Source: Rotaria sordida
Lineage: Eukaryota > Rotifera > Eurotatoria > Philodinida > Philodinidae
Assembly: GCA_905250125.1 (NCBI GenBank)
Contig: CAJNOL010000560.1
Coordinates: 1 to 64,000, forward strand
Direction: 5' to 3'
DNA length: 64,000 nt
Positions 10,765 to 26,804 of this stretch are shown one piece after another. How positions within the stretch are numbered: the stretch's first letter is position 1; every line of letters begins with the position of its first letter. The notes beneath the pieces were generated by a model that was given only the letters and a program-made list of their open reading frames with translations, made no database searches and had not been told where the DNA came from. Made by a program: the position numbers and the translations under genes.

Positions 10765-13700
10765 TATGTGTCACTGGCTTTGATGACAATAAAGTAGACA
10801 TAAGTGGCTGCCTTAAGCTCTAGAAAAAAAAATTCAGAATTATGAAAGTAGTATTAGAGTACACAACGACATTTTTCGACCTTCCTTTTCTTCACAGAGC
10901 CGAAAAATGATCTATTACAAATTGTGATTTGATATCAATTCGAAAATGAAATTTATTACGTATTTTATTTTTTCTTACAAATTATCAAAAGAGATATTCA
11001 TCCAAGAGGATAATATTCAATTTAATTGTGCATGATGAATCAAAAACAGAATATTAAATTTATATACTATTGAAATAAATTAATTTATTAAACAAGTTCT
11101 TTTTCTATTATATATAAGTAACAACAATTCTTTCATGTTGTATATTTTAATCTAATAGGAACTGTGTTCATAGCTTTTATTATTTAGATCAAATTATCAG
11201 TTTCAAAAGATGTTCATACTATTATTTATTATTAGTACAATTACAGATGGACAAAAAAAAAAAGAAGTAATATCAAATATAATGAAAATAATTTTTAAAT
11301 TTATGACAATTATACAGTGGTTTCAACCCAATAAAAAAACAATTATTAATATAACTTCATTCTTCTCTATTTGTGCGTCATGTTTTTTTTTTCTTCTACA
11401 CATCATGTTCTCGCTTTTGTGTTTGACACGCTCGAATTAGAATTGTCATTAGTTCTTTTTTTTTTCCTTCTGTATTTTGCTTTGGAAAAGAAAGAAGAAG
11501 AGGAGGAAGAAGAAATGAGCATCGTGTTAAAATAAGTTAAGAAGAAAAAAAAAACTTTTCTATCTTGAACAATCACGATATTGTTTTATTTAGCAAAAAA
11601 ATTGATAAGCACGTTCATCATGATCAGCTAATTCATAACTACATAATAATAGTTGAATGTATTCAGAGGTAAGACACATTTTTCTTTGAATATTCAGGAA
11701 AAATTATGTCTATCATTTAAGTTGGTAGATCAATAAATGATGACTATAGGAAATAAATGGCAACGGAAATCGTTAGACAGGAAATAGATGCGAGAGCATC
11801 TAAGGAATAACAAAAAAAAAAAAACAAAAAAGTTTATAAATGTTAATAATGCTTCTATAAAACTATAGGCAAATATCATATGTAAAATTGACTTAATAAT
11901 TAATCAATAGTAAATATAATATAAATAAAAATAAAAATATAATGTCTTTTTAATGATTTGCGCATATAATATTTATGTCTAATTGATCTTTTCTTTTCGT
12001 CAAATTTTTTTTTTTTTTTTTTTCTTCATTATTTCCACTAAAATTTAAACAATTGATAAATTGGTTTCCGTTGCAAATCGTACTAATAACAAACAGCACA
12101 TAATCGGAACTAATTAGAACAAATTAACATTTTTTTCTTCTTGTGGTCTCTATTGAAGTCGAATCCGATTAGGATCTGCACATACTCTTTTTCCTTTTTT
12201 TTTTAATTTCAGCACGAACAAGCTATCTATCCTCCGAGATTAAATCGCTGTCGTCCGTTGTTATTTCTTTCATTTTTCTCTTTTTTTTTTTTTGTTGGCT
12301 CTTGTATTTCAGTAACATTGAGATAAAATAGTGCACATGCATGGAGTGAGACATTTCTATTCAATTACAATAACGGTAGTGGTGTTTTTTCTCTCTTTTT
12401 TTTTTTTGTAGACTATCATTATTCTCGTTTACTTTCATTAATAAGAATGGATGACCAATCTAATTTTATATTTCATAAATCAAGAGAAATGTAATATATA
12501 TATAAAGATTTCCTTTTTTGTTATTATAGCATGTATGTGTTAATAAAGTGAATGAGTCTGTCTGATCATTTTCTTTTTTCTACTTTGTTAGTATCATTTA
12601 GTCGAGACTAGAATATGATTAAATGGAAATTCTGTCACGTTCTCAGGGCATTTAATGATTAATATACGAACAATTGGCCTAATTGTTTTCAATGATGAAA
12701 TTTTTGAAGTGGATACTAATTATTATTTGTTAGAATTTATTTCATTATGAATGTATGTATATTTTATTTATATTAGTTAACTAAAATTATTACATTTAAA
12801 ATAGAGATATGATTCAATAATTTGATTTTTTTTTGTAAATAAAATGAATAAGTATTTAAAGAATTATAGTTTTTCATAAGAAAACAGAATGAAAATTTTA
12901 TGAAATAAGATCAATATAGATCATACAAATCTGTCAAAGAACTAAATATTTCGTTGTAATACTTTATTAGTTTCTTTTTATTATAAGTGTAGATAGAAAA
13001 GTTTTTTCTTTTTTCAATAACATATGCTCAAAATGTAGTGTTGCTAGAATCTCAATTATCCACCAGATAGCGCCATCTATAAATATATTTTTATATTATT
13101 CAACTCAAAAGTTTCTGTTTCATGTATTTAAATGGTTATAATTAGAAAAATTTTTATAGGTTTTTTTGTCTTATTTTTGTTTTTGTTGATTATACCAAAG
13201 ATTTATTGGTTACATTGGATCAGTTGATCAACTGTTAATATTAATCACTGAAGCGTTTTACTTGCTCATTTTGTTTCTTTTTATTATGCACAGAAATTTT
13301 TTTCTTTTTTTGCTATCGTATCTTGCTGTTTTTTTTCCCCTTTGTTCTTTAAATATTCTACCATTTAGTTTAATAAGAATAAGTACAGTTTTTTCTTTCT
13401 TCCCTTTGAAAATATGCTAAGTGTCGTTTGTTTTTTTTTCCTCGTCTACTTTTGTTTATACTAACGGAAATGAAATCTAAACTGAAGGATGTTCGTCAAC
13501 ATCGTTTTAATTGTTTAGATTTTTTTTCTTTTTCGAACATTGATCGGAAATAAAAAACGATATATGTATTTAATATTGAATGATGTTGTATTTCGTTGTT
13601 GAGATTTATTTTTCTAAGAATGTTTTTTTTTTTTTCTTTTTGTTTTGTTGAACGATAAGAAAAAACAAAAAAACAAAGATAGATAGATTGATTGAGACTC

Positions 13701-14173
13701 GACGATCTTTGATACCCATTAATATGCATTAATCGAATCGTGGAAGACGTCGTGTACGAAAAAAACAGACCTCTCCACATTGTGTCATTGTCAATCGAGA
13801 GAACAATCGATTTGCAAGACAACAATAACTTTAAAAAAATAATAAAAAAAAAAAGAACTACTATATCGCTTGTTTGTTATGTTTCTTCCTTTTCTTTTTT
13901 TTTTTTCTTTCTCTATTAATAGCTAAATATTGTTGATGGGTATAAGGAGGAGAACAACGATAGTTCGCACTCATTCGATCCCCTTGTTGATGATGTGAAA
14001 AGAAGAAAAAAAAAGAAGAAAGAAAGCAAAATGTTTGCAGCTTAGCATATACATGCATTCAAGCTCGCATAATAATAATAACAACAACAACAACAACGAC
14101 TATAGAATCGGCGACGATGGAAAAACAAACGCAAATAGAAAGAAAAGAACAAAAAGAAAGAAAACCTATTATT

Positions 14174-14206
14174 CTTTTTCTTTCTTTCTTTCTTTCTTTC
14201 TTTTTT
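14174..14206. repeat. (TTTC)n microsatellite
   Basis: About six tandem TTTC units upstream of the calcineurin gene, inside a wider pyrimidine-rich tract. Confidence 0.8.
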
Positions 14207-14470
14207 CTTCTTTTTTCATCCAGCGGCAAAAAAAAAAAAGAAAAAAACTTGATGATAAATGAATTTCTTTTGCTCTATACTGTCGACATGTCCTGCACAC
14301 GCATTCAACAGAAAAGAAGAAGAAGAAGAAAAAAAAAAGAACATCGTTTCGTGTCCGTGTAAAAAGAAAAAACGAGAGAGACAGAAAGCAGGAAATCTAT
14401 TTTCATGCCCCAATGGACGATATGTGGTTCTGCATCATTCTTTTTTCTCACTTTTTAAAACACATAGTAG

Positions 14471-14490
14471 ATATATATATATATATATAC
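14471..14490. repeat. (TA)n microsatellite
   Basis: Alternating TA run about 200 bp upstream of the calcineurin start codon. Confidence 0.7.
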
Positions 14491-14696
14491 AGGTATCCTA
14501 TTGACTACCTTCTGAAGGACAAATGATTATATAAATAGATATATTACAATATATAATTTTTAGATCTATTTTATTTTTATTTTGTTGTCTTGTCATGCTA
14601 TTATATCAACTATTTAAACAACATATATCAATGTCATTAAAATATATTATATTATCTTCCTGATAACAAAAAAAAACACACAAAAAGAAAAATATA

Positions 14697-18300
<3,604 letters not shown>

Positions 18301-19942
18301 AAAGATAAATTATTTATTCATAGTCTCTCGGTTTTTTTTCCTTTCTTCTTCTATCTTTCTCCTAGCGTGAATTATTTGCATTCACTGATATAAATACGTT
18401 TTTTATGAAATGTTGATTTAATTATCAACAATTTCATTTTCACTTTTTTTTTTTTTTTTTGTAAAAAGTTGAAGAACACACTCTTTTTTTCGTTCCTCTA
18501 CGTTCATGTCTAACTTTTTCGTGATAAACTATAACATTTTCTTCTTTTTTTTTTTTTCGTCAGTGTGTGTGTGTGTGTGTGAGAGATCGTCTCTTTGTAT
18601 TAGCCATATTTTTCTTTAATGTTGTTCTGCGCTATGCTTGCGTCCGCGTTTTTGTTTTATTATTTTTTTTTCTTTTTTCGTTTGCTTCATACTTTCCACG
18701 ATTACAACCAGCAAGATCGCGTCTTTTTTTCTTTATTTGTTTGTTTGTTCGTTGTGAGCGATGAAATTCCTATATCTTCTTTTTTCTTTTTCCTTGTCTT
18801 TTATTCTGTGGCAAAAACAGCATGACGACAACAATAACCAGAAAAGACAAAACAGTATATTATAAGTTTTGTTCAATGAGAAAAAAACAAACAAACTAGA
18901 GATTGTTTTTTTCCTTAGACAATTTCAGGATAAATGAAATTTTTTAATATATTAATCTTTTCATGAAGGATACAAAATAAGATGATTTTTCAATTGAAGA
19001 AATTATTTGTTTTTCTTTTTTCTGTAAAATTAATGGTACAATTAAATAGAAAAATTACTAATTCAATGATTTATATTTAATATTGAAGATCAATGAATAA
19101 TGCTGTTATGATTGTTTTATTCAAATTTGATTTTATAAGTATTTTCAATTGCTATGAATGATTTCATCATTGATTTATTATCGTTTTTCTCATGAATACG
19201 TATATATATGTTATTCTATCGATATCAATATAATAAATGGTTTACCAGACTAGAAATATTTCTAGTTGATATACATTCTAATTATATTACCAATAATATT
19301 CAATCATTGAGTTCTTCCTTAATTTACGCAATTTTAATATATTAGAAATTGTTTTTTTTTACAGTCATATTATTTCGTTTATTCATCGGCAACAAGAAAA
19401 AAAACTCAATAATGATTGCGTCGATTTTGCATTCTTATAAGCATTTTAAAATTTATTTGATTTATTATGCACATAAATTTTAATAGTGGATATTGAATAC
19501 GATGTATACGTTTAGTTGTATATGAAAAGAACTTATCTTTTAATGTGTGTCATGTTTTGTTTTTTGACATTTACTTGTCTTACATAGTGCTTCTCTTGTA
19601 CTAATATTAATGATGAAAAGAAAAGAAAAAAAAAGCATTATGAAATTTTTCGTAACGAATGTAAGTATAGTTTATAATAAAAAAAATAAAGAAAGAGAAA
19701 CGTCCCTTTATCAGTCAATACTTGAGTCATAATTTCCAATCGATAAAACCATGGGAAGAAGGAAGAAGTTCTAAATGTTATTCAAATTAATGGGATTAAA
19801 ATTAAAACGACTTGACTCATTCATCTTCACTATACATATACATATAAATATTTAAGCTAAATAAAATCTTTATATTTTTATTAAATTCAACAAGACACAA
19901 ACTATCTTATCATAACTATATTACATATTTAGTTGATTATTC
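18301..19942. other. 3' region of calcineurin gene and AT-rich spacer
   Basis: T-rich low-complexity DNA after the calcineurin stop codon, probably including its 3' UTR, followed by plain AT-rich spacer. It includes a (GT)n run at 18563-18580. Open frames of 65-68 codons at 18567-18825 are T-run artefacts. No gene seen. Confidence 0.5.
18563..18580. repeat. (GT)n microsatellite
   Basis: About nine GT units in the presumed 3' UTR or downstream flank of the calcineurin gene. Confidence 0.8.
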
Positions 19943-20415
19943 ATGGGACAAAAAAATACAACGTTTATTGATAAAGAATCCAATTTAAATAAATCAAAAA
20001 ATCAACAAGCAAAATCGTATGTATATAGAATTCATTCATTCAATAATAATTATTTTTAAATAGATTCGAAGTTCAAACTTCAATTCCTCATCGTCACTAT
20101 ACATCATCTGAATCTACACACCATAATTCTCATTTAGGTAAAGCTGAACGTTATATCAATATGCAATTGCAAATTCCTTTTACGGAAAATACTATTTCTG
20201 GCGTTAGCCATGCTGATATTATGCATCAATGGCATAACAAACAGGCCAATGAAATCCATAAGAATATGCCACATCGATATCAATATGGTACACCAACATC
20301 TTCATCGAATAATTCGACATGTCGTAAAATCAATAGTCAAGTAGATACATATAGTCTACAACAACCTAATTCAGCATCTAATATAGATCACAAAAAGAAA
20401 AAGATAATATATTGA
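19943..20415 (+). CDS. Small hypothetical protein, possible N-myristoylation site
   Basis: Two exons, 19943-20016 and 20064-20415, joined by a 47 nt GT...AG intron; 426 nt, 141 residues. I do not recognise the family. The protein starts MGQKNT, which fits the loose myristoylation pattern (Gly2, small or hydroxyl residue at position 6). The middle (about residues 40-90) is His/Asn/Gln-rich and has more complex sequence (for example ERYINMQLQIPFTENTISG and ADIMHQWHNKQANEIHKNMP). The C-terminus ends in a lysine cluster, KKKKII. No membrane segment or signal peptide. The intact frame across a canonical short intron, and codon use like its neighbours, support a real gene. Function unknown; possibly lineage-specific. 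Confidence 0.7.
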
Positions 20416-21651
20416 TTTGTATTAAAATAGAACGATTGATTCCGTGTGTTTTGTATAAGAATAATATATTGTTATTTTTTGTGAAAATAGACATGTTTTT
20501 AATTTGGCTGATAATCAAGACAATCAAATATTTAACAACATTGCATGTTGAATACTTTCAAGAGAAAAAAAAAGAATCCTATAATTTGAAATTCAAATCT
20601 AAGTGTAAAATCAAAAATTCAACAAATTTAAATAAATGATGTTTATTTATATTAATAATACTGGTAACCTAATGAAAACATAGATCTAACACATACAAAA
20701 CAAAATTGGAGAAGCGGAAGTTAATGTTTGAAAAATATATTTGAAATCAAATTTAAGAAGCAATAAAGAATAGAAGTAACAATTAATACTTCTGCTTCTT
20801 TTACTATAAACTACTTTTCATTTCAAAATATAATATCTCCTATTGCTTTTTGAATAAGTTTTCATAGAAATAAGATACAGACTTGCAGTTGTCAAGTATT
20901 CGAAAGACGACAGGTGGGAGAGTAATTATATGAAAAAACATTTTATTCATCAGCTATTGACTCATGAAATTAATTTTCATTTGAATTTTGCGTAAGATCG
21001 ATCTTTTTAGTTTTCTCCGTTAAGAAACTATGAGTATTGAAATCGGTCAATTGACGTCTGATTACTCTTACATGGGTTCGATAAGAGATTTTCGTCTATA
21101 CAGAGTCCAATGGTGATATGTCTCTATGAGTTTTAAAATTTTTTGACTTCAGATCGTTTTATAACTGAAAGCAAACATCACTACTATGCTCAGCGTGGAT
21201 GAAAGCTCCTATTCCGATTCATTATGGTGTAATTAGATATCATTGGTTGATTGCTGAGATCACTGAAAAATGTTCATAACATCTATTGAATGATCACTTT
21301 AGAATTTGAAATCGATTAGGCAAAATTGTTGTTCTATCTAGGGATGTCTCGAGGTCGCTAGAACTGAAGGAAGCGTACACAATTAAAGAGATTCGTTGAA
21401 AGATTGTTGTTAAAGTTGATTGGGCTTAAGAGAGTAGTTTTTGGACGTTTTTCAAGAATTGGTAAGTAGAAAAAAACAATAAAATGCTGAGGAAAACAAG
21501 AAATTTCTCAAGATTCGAAGACTACTCCTGTTTTTATCATTTTCAAAAACTTGAATGAAAACTTATTGGATTAGTCAATAGCTGAAAAATAAAATTTTTT
21601 CATACATTTATATCCTCCACTCTCCTATTTCCAATAGTCAAAACGGTACAA
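20416..21651. other. Gene-free spacer
   Basis: No supported gene. The 75-codon open frame at 20412-20639 is AT-driven. The part from ~20880 to 21650 is less AT-rich and may be old repeat sequence flanking the foldback element at 21652. Confidence 0.4.
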
Positions 21652-22276
21652 CGACAATTGAGCCTTCATTGACTAATTACGAAAGAAACAGAATCAATAT
21701 TCGCTAACTTTGTTCAGGTCAAAAGTAGTACACACCAGAGATGAACACAAGACAACTTTTTCTGTCCTGGCAGGCGGCAGGACAAGATATAAAAACATGC
21801 TCCATCCTCACATGGTATTGATAACTCTCTAGTATATTTTTCCGTAGCTAAATGAATTATCTTTAAGAAAACGAATAAGTTTTTCGAATTATGATAGTAG
21901 TGCGGATATGGGTGTATATGCATAGAACGTCCACATCCCACTGCAATCACATCAATACCCACACTACCCGTAGGTAACCAAAACAATCAAGTGGAAGTTA
22001 GTTCTTGACTTTTGAGAATTTCACAATTGACGTTGTATAATAACAATAGAATATGATAAAACACTAATCGAAACTAGATTTAAAAAAAGAAATAATTGTA
22101 AAAATCTACTCGTTTTCGTGAAGATGACTAACTTGACTATAGAGAAATATAATAGTGGCTCAATCAATCTCATAGGAACATGTTGCAAGTTTTGATCTAC
22201 TAATTTTGTATTGAACAAAGTGATTGCATATTGATTCTGTTTCTTTCGTAATTAATTGATGAAGGCTCAAGTGTTG
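21652..22276. mobile_element. Foldback element (~625 bp)
   Basis: Inverted termini: TTGAGCCTTCATTGACTAAT at ~21658, followed by TACGAAAGAAACAGAATCAA, reappears inverted at ~22223-22272. The homology extends inward for about 20-30 bp (CTAACTTTGTTCA versus TGAACAAAGTGATTG). The interior (21.7-22.2 kb) is not obviously palindromic and encodes no transposase; its open frames of 65-90 codons have no motif. Probably a non-autonomous DNA transposon. TSD not resolved. Confidence 0.7.
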
Positions 22277-22796
22277 GGAGCTCAACTATCGTGTCACTCG
22301 AGTGTACTGTGTCTTCAATGGTCATATAAAAATGATAGATTGTTTACATAAGAAAAGAAAAACCGAAAAAAAATTCTACTACATAATCGTGTTGTTCAAA
22401 CTATGAAATATCAAGGACACATCGTTTGTTTCCAATTATGAAATGAAAGGAAATAAAATGGATTGAGAAATTGGTTTTGTAGAATGAAAGAGAAAAACCA
22501 TCGATACCAGAGCTCGACTCACAAAAACTTAATCGATATCAGATGCTGACGGAGAGTAATAAAAGTTATCAATATGTCAGAAGAATTAAATACTAATGGT
22601 TACTGCATTTTGAAAAGTTCCATCAACTTATTTTCTATTATTACAAAGTAAAATATTCAGTAATGAATTGATATTAATGTCTTTTAAAAGTAAAACCACA
22701 TGTAAAAACGAGATTTTTTTTTATTAGAATGATATCAAACCAAGAAAATAAATAAAATAAAATAATACATGATGAAAATTGAAATGAAAGACAAAT
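22277..22796. other. Spacer, including 3' flank of the ERdj4-like gene
   Basis: AT-rich and without a supported gene. The part next to 22797 probably includes the 3' UTR of the minus-strand J-protein gene. Confidence 0.4.
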
Positions 22797-23560
22797 TTAA
22801 TTACATTCAGTAATTGTTGATACAGTATTTCCTTCTCGTCGTGTTATAGTATGACAATGTTGATGAGTATGTTTTGAAAAACTTGATCTATGCGTATGAA
22901 CATTATCTCCACCAAAACTATTACCAAATCCTCCAAATAGATCGCCAATATTCAACAAATTATCATCAAGATTATTTGAATTCATTCCAATTTCATCATC
23001 ATCATCGAAAAGTGAACCAAAATCAAAATTAAAAAAACCTTGTTGTGCTCGTTGATGTGCACGTTGATGAGCACGTTGATGTGCTTTTTGATGTGCTTGT
23101 TGATGTGCTCGATGGTGAGCTTCATAAAATTGAGATTGTGCAGCATCAAATTCTTTAAAAAAATCATGCATATTAAAATGAAAATTCGAAAAATCATCTT
23201 GATTTGATGATTCAAATGATTGACGTCCATGCATATCATATTGACGACGTTTGTCTGGACTACTTAATACGTCATATGCTTCAACTATAGTACGAAATTT
23301 TTCTTCAGCTTTTGGTTCTTTATTTTTATCTGGATGATATTTTAAAGCTAAAAATAATAATAGTAAGAATTTTTTTTTAATTTACTTATTTATTTTAAAA
23401 TAGAAATTTTCTTTATTTTACCTAATTGACGAAATTTTCTTTTAATTTCTTTTTCACTTGCATCTCGTTTAACACCTAAGATTTCATAAAAATCTTTAGC
23501 TGCAACTATTATCAAACAAAGAATTAGTACAACAAATTGTATCCATGTATTAATGTTCAT
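22797..23560 (-). CDS. DNAJB9: ER-luminal J-domain protein, DNAJB9/ERdj4-like
   Basis: Two exons on the minus strand: 23560-23422 and 23347-22797 (74 nt intron); 690 nt, 229 residues. The protein opens with a signal peptide (hydrophobic [16 protein letters not shown] after MNINT), then a J domain starting KDFYEILGV with the catalytic HPD motif (KYHPDKN). It then has DMHGRQSFE and a low-complexity G/F-like region with [10 protein letters not shown]. The C-terminus [19 protein letters not shown] resembles the conserved end of vertebrate DNAJB9. It should be a BiP co-chaperone in ER protein folding and degradation. Odd feature: the linker carries a tetrapeptide repeat, [12 protein letters not shown], six times in a row (about residues 124-150), giving a His-rich patch. 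Length is close to the ~220 residues of DNAJB9. Confidence 0.93.
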
Positions 23561-24002
23561 ATTTTTGTTTTTTTTTTGAATATGATTGATCGATATATCC
23601 GTGTAAAATAAGAAATTTGAATTATATCTTATATGACTTCCTTTTGTTCGATCCCATGCATCAATGATGCTGATGTTGCTGTATGTGATTGGTCTTCATA
23701 CAAACCAATGATAGTGCAGTAGAACGGAATGGATAAAATAACAACATGCCAAGGGTGCATAGGCGGCGGACGCACCAGCAATGCAATAGTTAGCAATTGC
23801 AACCCCTAAAATAAATTATTGGAATCAATAAGAACTTATTGCTTCCTCTAAATTTTCATGCTTCTTGTATATTCTCGAGTAAAACTACTTTATTCAACAT
23901 ACATATATTCGATGTAATTCTGTATTTTATGTATGAAGATTGAATTTTTGTCTCAAGAACTGTTTATTGCTATCCTGATGTATCTATTTCCCGCAATATA
24001 CA
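23561..24002. other. Upstream region of the ERdj4-like gene
   Basis: Holds the presumed promoter of the minus-strand J-protein gene. A more GC-rich patch (about 23640-23810) is the only distinctive part. No ER-stress element or other known site could be assigned with confidence. Confidence 0.4.
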
Positions 24003-24767
24003 TGGAGTGTCCCATAATAAATGGCCAATTTTTCTATTTCATATTTTAATCTTTAAATACATTTTAAAGAAGCACAGAAAATAGCACTAGATGCAGTGTA
24101 AAGATCTCTGCAGGCACAAAGGAAACCTTATTTTAACTGTATACTTGGTATTTTTTGAAAATAAATGGAATTCTGCGCATTCAATTTTCGACGCTGCGCA
24201 AAACGATCTCACAGATTTTTGGTTCTTTTCAAAATATAAAGTATACAATTAAAAAAGCTTTGCTTTGTACACTGTAGAATTTTTTACGCTGCATCTTGAG
24301 AGATATACGATAAAACCAATTAGGTGATAAAAGGATGACATAAGAAAAAAATGACTTGCTTATTAAAATAGAAAAATGATCTGTTAGGTATAATGGAAAC
24401 TATTCTCACGGAATTTTGGTTTTTTTTTGAAAACAAAAATTACACAACCAAAATATGCTTCACTCTGCGGATTGTAGATCTTTTCACTCTGCACCTTCTG
24501 GTGTATTATACTTTTTTAAAGAAAATATATTAAGAGACATACCGATAAAATAAGAGCGAAGAAATGATTTTTTGACGCCTTCAAAAAGTCGTTGTACAGA
24601 ATTTTGTCTTTTTCAAAATCAAAATTAAACAACCAAAATCAGTCTTGCTTCGTGAATTGTAGATCTTTGCACGCTGCATCTTGTGGTATACTCGATTTTT
24701 TAATAAAAATTTTTAAAGATTAAAATCTGAAATACAAAAATCGGTCATTTATTATGAAACATCCGTT
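24003..24767. mobile_element. Palindromic-ended element with internal ~190 bp direct repeats
   Basis: The termini are inverted: GGAGTGTCCCATAATAAATG at ~24005 and TCATTTATTATGAAACATCC at ~24742, with arms continuing through TATTTCATATTTTAATCTTT and its inverse. Inside are three direct repeats of ~185-200 bp, each with AAAATTAAACAACCAAAAT-like sequence followed by TTGTAGATCTTTGCACGCTG-like sequence (motif starts ~24272, 24471 and 24656). The same subterminal motif occurs in the 5.6-6.3 kb element and at 26.8 kb. No coding capacity. Probably a Tc1/mariner-related MITE. Confidence 0.8.
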
Positions 24768-25174
24768 TGAATGAGATTATGAAATTGATATTGATGCTAT
24801 TGGAACTGCTTTTCTATTGAAAAAAGATAAAAGAAAAACATTTTTTTGAAAATGAACAAAATAATTCTATAACATTCTCGAACAAAAACGTATTTTTTCC
24901 TATTAATAATAAACATTTGTGAACATGTAATAGTGACTGAAGACTAAAATTGAAGTAGTAAACGTACTCAATAAAAAGTACATATACGAAGTATAGCGGG
25001 TTTAATGCACTACTAGAGTAGTTAATGCTCGAGCTTTGCATACATCACATTCGAGAAGTTCAGTTCTCAGTAAAAAAGTTTTTTGCATCGGATTGAGCAA
25101 GAGGAAGAAAGTAGAGCTCATTTAACAGTTTATTGCTACCCCTACAAAACTGACCTTGCGCCGCCCATCCAAGG

Positions 25175-26008
25175 GTGTATCAAAGCATACAGCCATCTAG
25201 AATTTTAAAAAAGCGAAATAAAAGAAAGATTATCGAAGATGTACTACAAATCAGTATTGATATCAACGATTTAGCCGTTATCTTGATGAATATGGCTATA
25301 AAAATATTTTACCTCAATCTACTAATATGTAAACATCGGACGAAAAAGAACGACGTATACAATGGACTGAAAAGCATAAAAACGGTGATTGTACTAAAAG
25401 AATATTTACAGATGAATCTTCATTTCAGCTTTTTCGAAATACAGTTCGTCGACGGAGGAAAAATCCTAGTAAAGAATTAAAATGCTCACCTAAAACTCGT
25501 CAAAAAGTTCAAATCTGTGGATAATAAGTATGGAAGGCGTATTGATCTGTCACACGTTTCGATGCAATCTTGATGGTTCATATTATGCTAGTATTCTTGA
25601 AGACTATCTTGTTCCGACTGCCAGGCCTAAGTAATGAGAGAAAATAATGTAACATTACTTGCTGATTCTTTCGTTTGGATCAGTTTGATCAAAACTGGCG
25701 CTTACAGCCGGATAACGATCCCAAACACATGAGTAATATTTGTAAACAATTTTATCGACGAAAATGTATCACAAATATTAGTCTGGTCATCTAACAGTCC
25801 AGATGCAAATCTGATCAAGAACACATGGTCAATAGTGAAATGCAACGTAGAAAAAAGAAAACCTGTAAATATTGATGAGTTCGAACTTTTTTTAGCTGAA
25901 GAATTCAGAAATATTGATATTAATGTTGTAAAAACGTGTGTGATATCTATGAAAAAAACATGTTTATCTCTTATCGATTGTAAAGGTGAACGAATAAAAT
26001 CTATTTAA
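25175..26008 (+). pseudogene. Decayed Tc1/mariner-type transposase, catalytic half
   Basis: Translating across frames gives family landmarks in order: IFTDESSFQLFRN (first catalytic Asp region, ~25405-25440), RCNLDGSYYASILEDYLVP (~25560-25620), DNDPKHMS (~25703-25728, second catalytic Asp), then SSNSPDANLIKNTWSIVK (~25785-25845), matching the W-x-x-S-P-D-x-N-P-I-E-x-x-W region of DD34E enzymes with Lys where the catalytic Glu is usually found. At least two frameshifts and internal stops interrupt it, so it is non-functional. The N-terminal DNA-binding half is not upstream; a matching half lies downstream in inverted orientation. Confidence 0.85.
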
Positions 26009-26169
26009 TCAACATTTTTCAGGTGAAAAAGTCAAAAATGTTGAAATTTCGATTATTAATATTTTTCTTGCGTCCAAGAAATAGAAATGTTTGTCTTATT
26101 TTTCTTCTACAAGTGAGCAGATAGAATATAAAATTATGATGTCGTGTAGTACTCGTCGCGGGCTATCCA

Positions 26170-26800
26170 TCACACTATAAAAAAATTCGAAAAACACTTA
26201 TATAGAAGATAATATATGTAGAAGAAGTCGTACAAGTTTTTTTTTTCGAAAACACGTGTAGCTAATTGCCTTGCACTTCGTCGACCTTTGTAAATTAATC
26301 GTTGTTTAACCTTTTGTATAAAACCATTCGTTCGCACAATTTTATGTCTACCCATAGATTTTTTCAGATCATGTTCAGTAGTTTCTTTACACAAATTTTT
26401 CCATCATCTAATTGTACATTGGCTGACCACATTTCGTAATTGTTTGGTCATTTGTACCGATCTCATCTCATCATCAATCATTCGCATAACCACGTTTCGA
26501 AGGTTTTTGGATTGTAATTCTTTTTCTTAACTAACAGCACTTGTACAGCTGTGATATGGTATTATATGACTCTTGTATGTGCCTCTAGTAAGTAGTGTCA
26601 GAGTGAATCGGAAAATATAATGAAACACTCATCAATTACTCTACAGTCGGCCATCGATTATGGCTTTCAACATGGCTCGTTAAGGAAAGGAATAAGAAAA
26701 AGAATTCGTCGTATATCAATAAATCATCTTCTTCGCAGTGTCAAAATTTGCTCGCTCCGAGTCGTGTCCATTCTGGAAATAAAAAGTACAATTATAAAAT
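26170..26800 (-). pseudogene. Decayed Tc1/mariner-type transposase, DNA-binding N-terminal half
   Basis: On the minus strand, fragments in different frames resemble a transposase N-terminus. Upstream is a region with NDDEMRSVQMTKQLRNVVSQ (around 26490-26430); downstream is a helix-turn-helix-like segment with IYKGRRSARQLATRV (~26310-26250). Basic clusters and the order of parts fit the paired-like DNA-binding region of Tc1-type enzymes. It is broken by frameshifts and stops and ends near 26170. It lies head to head with the catalytic half at 25175-26008, so the locus is a rearranged or nested remnant. The family call rests on the neighbour and motif style. Confidence 0.6.
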
Positions 26801-26804
26801 GAGC

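Larger units (their letters stand above)
10767..14696. other. Intergenic / upstream region of the calcineurin gene, low complexity
   Basis: About 3.9 kb without a supported gene. The part nearest the gene (roughly 12.0-14.6 kb) is dominated by long T and A runs, pyrimidine and purine tracts and microsatellites mixed with more complex sequence. It probably holds the promoter and any 5' UTR of the calcineurin gene, but no specific core element could be assigned. The open frames here are homopolymer-derived. Confidence 0.5.

Noticed and set aside
13496-14504. Several overlapping open frames of 65-109 codons upstream of calcineurin
   Set aside because: They are driven by poly-Lys/poly-Phe from A/T runs and TTTC repeats, on both strands at once.
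22982-23239. 85-codon alternative frame over the ERdj4-like exon
   Set aside because: Shadow of the AHQR repeat in another frame; the J-protein frame has clear homology.
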